From the NCBI RefSeq assembly GCF_001420995.1, contig NZ_CP012184.1:2216501-2280500 (forward strand): 64,000 nt of DNA. Reading direction: 5' to 3'. Within the stretch, counting starts at the first letter, position 1. Each line of letters opens with the position of its first letter. Below the pieces are notes generated by a model. It made no database searches. It saw nothing but the letters and a program-made list of their open reading frames with translations, and was not told the DNA's origin. The position numbers and the translations under genes are program-made. The DNA is from Pseudonocardia sp. EC080619-01. Its GTDB lineage: Bacteria; Actinomycetota; Actinomycetes; Mycobacteriales; Pseudonocardiaceae. This document shows, one piece after another, positions 63,573-64,000 of this stretch.

Positions 63573-64000
63573 ATGCCGCGCTCCCTCGACTACCGCGCCA
63601 CCTCCGCGCACCCCGCAGAGAAGGTGTACGCGGCCATGGTGGACCGCGACCTGCTCGACGAGCAGCTCCGGCACCTGGGCGGCCCGGGCGCCGCCGTCAC
63701 CGACTACGAGGCGACCGCCGACGGTGTCCGGTACACGCTGCGGCACGGGATCCCGTCCGAGCACCTGCCCACGGTCGTCACGTCGCTCGTCCCCGGCGGG
63801 GACCTGAAGATCGACCGCACCGAGCAGTGGAAGGCCGGCGGCGCCGGGGTCTACGACGGCACCGGCTCGGTCAAGGTCGTCGGTACGCCGGCGACGGCGC
63901 GGTCGGTCATGCGGATCGCCGACGTCGACGGCGGCAGCGAGATCCGGATCCGCGCCGAGGTGACGGTGAAGGTGCCGATCGTCGGGTCCCGGATCGAGGA
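63573..64000 (+). CDS. DUF2505 family protein (3' end beyond window)
   Basis: 142 residues visible. MPRSLDYRATSAHPAEKVYAAMVDRDLLDEQLRHLGG and YTLRHGIPSEHLPTVV are typical of the DUF2505 family, a START-like fold of unknown ligand. In mycobacteria the same gene sits next to murB and an L,D-transpeptidase gene. Leaderless ATG. The frame is open to the right edge of the window. Confidence 0.9.
   Translation, partial: MPRSLDYRATSAHPAEKVYAAMVDRDLLDEQLRHLGGPGAAVTDYEATADGVRYTLRHGIPSEHLPTVVTSLVPGGDLKIDRTEQWKAGGAGVYDGTGSVKVVGTPATARSVMRIADVDGGSEIRIRAEVTVKVPIVGSRIE

Overview
The window looks like a chromosome segment of a high-GC actinomycete close to Pseudonocardia. The base composition is very GC-rich with GC-biased third positions. 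It carries mycothiol-dependent formaldehyde dehydrogenase, SepH (an actinobacterial division protein), many apparently leaderless genes with a TANNNT -10 box 6-8 nt before the start codon, and gene neighbourhoods that I recall from mycobacteria (mscR with a metallo-beta-lactamase gene; serC with sepH; DUF2505, murB, L,D-transpeptidase and SDR). Genus assignment is inference. No rRNA, tRNA, CRISPR array, complete mobile element or transposase was found.

Layout. 0-6.5 kb: three small regulator/transporter modules (GntR with ABC, ArsR with SRPBCC, TetR with a membrane protein), an ABC-2 exporter, a DedA protein and a Dabb protein. 6.6-12.6 kb: the fadB-fadA beta-oxidation pair, a divergent MerR regulator, a thioesterase and a fumarylacetoacetase. 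12.7-15.9 kb: formaldehyde detoxification (mscR plus MBL hydrolase), flanked by two copies of an intergenic repeat built on CCGCACAGGT. 16-21.8 kb: an MFS pump, an iron-siderophore binding lipoprotein under an IdeR-like box, and a GltS-type symporter coupled to an FAD amine oxidase with a convergent LysR regulator.

21.9-31.8 kb is the metabolic centrepiece: a soluble diiron monooxygenase operon of the propane monooxygenase type (prmA, prmB, prmC, prmD, a dedicated GroEL and a degenerate amidohydrolase-like protein). It is read divergently from a Fis/GAF activator of the MimR/AcoR type. PrmA has all six diiron ligands with exactly the MmoX spacing. The formaldehyde, beta-oxidation and citrate synthase genes nearby would fit growth on short alkanes or related solvents, but that link is inference.

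31.9-47.8 kb: a two-domain gamma-glutamylcyclotransferase-like protein, a frameshifted MHS-family transporter, a NatAB-like ABC exporter, photolyase, two citrate synthases (gltA and a second gene) around an MFS gene and pdxH, a membrane protein, an MFS/AraC divergent pair and serC. 48-50.6 kb: sepH and a SpoU methyltransferase. 50.7-56.5 kb: a GCS2-type glutamate-cysteine ligase followed by an accessory-looking island (TcpC-like conjugation protein, bifunctional peptidoglycan hydrolase and two GH16 paralogues). 56.6-64 kb: core genes resume: NCS2 purine permease, DUF2530, a Tat-exported PhoD phosphatase, an SDR, a small acidic protein, L,D-transpeptidase, murB and a DUF2505 gene cut by the window end.
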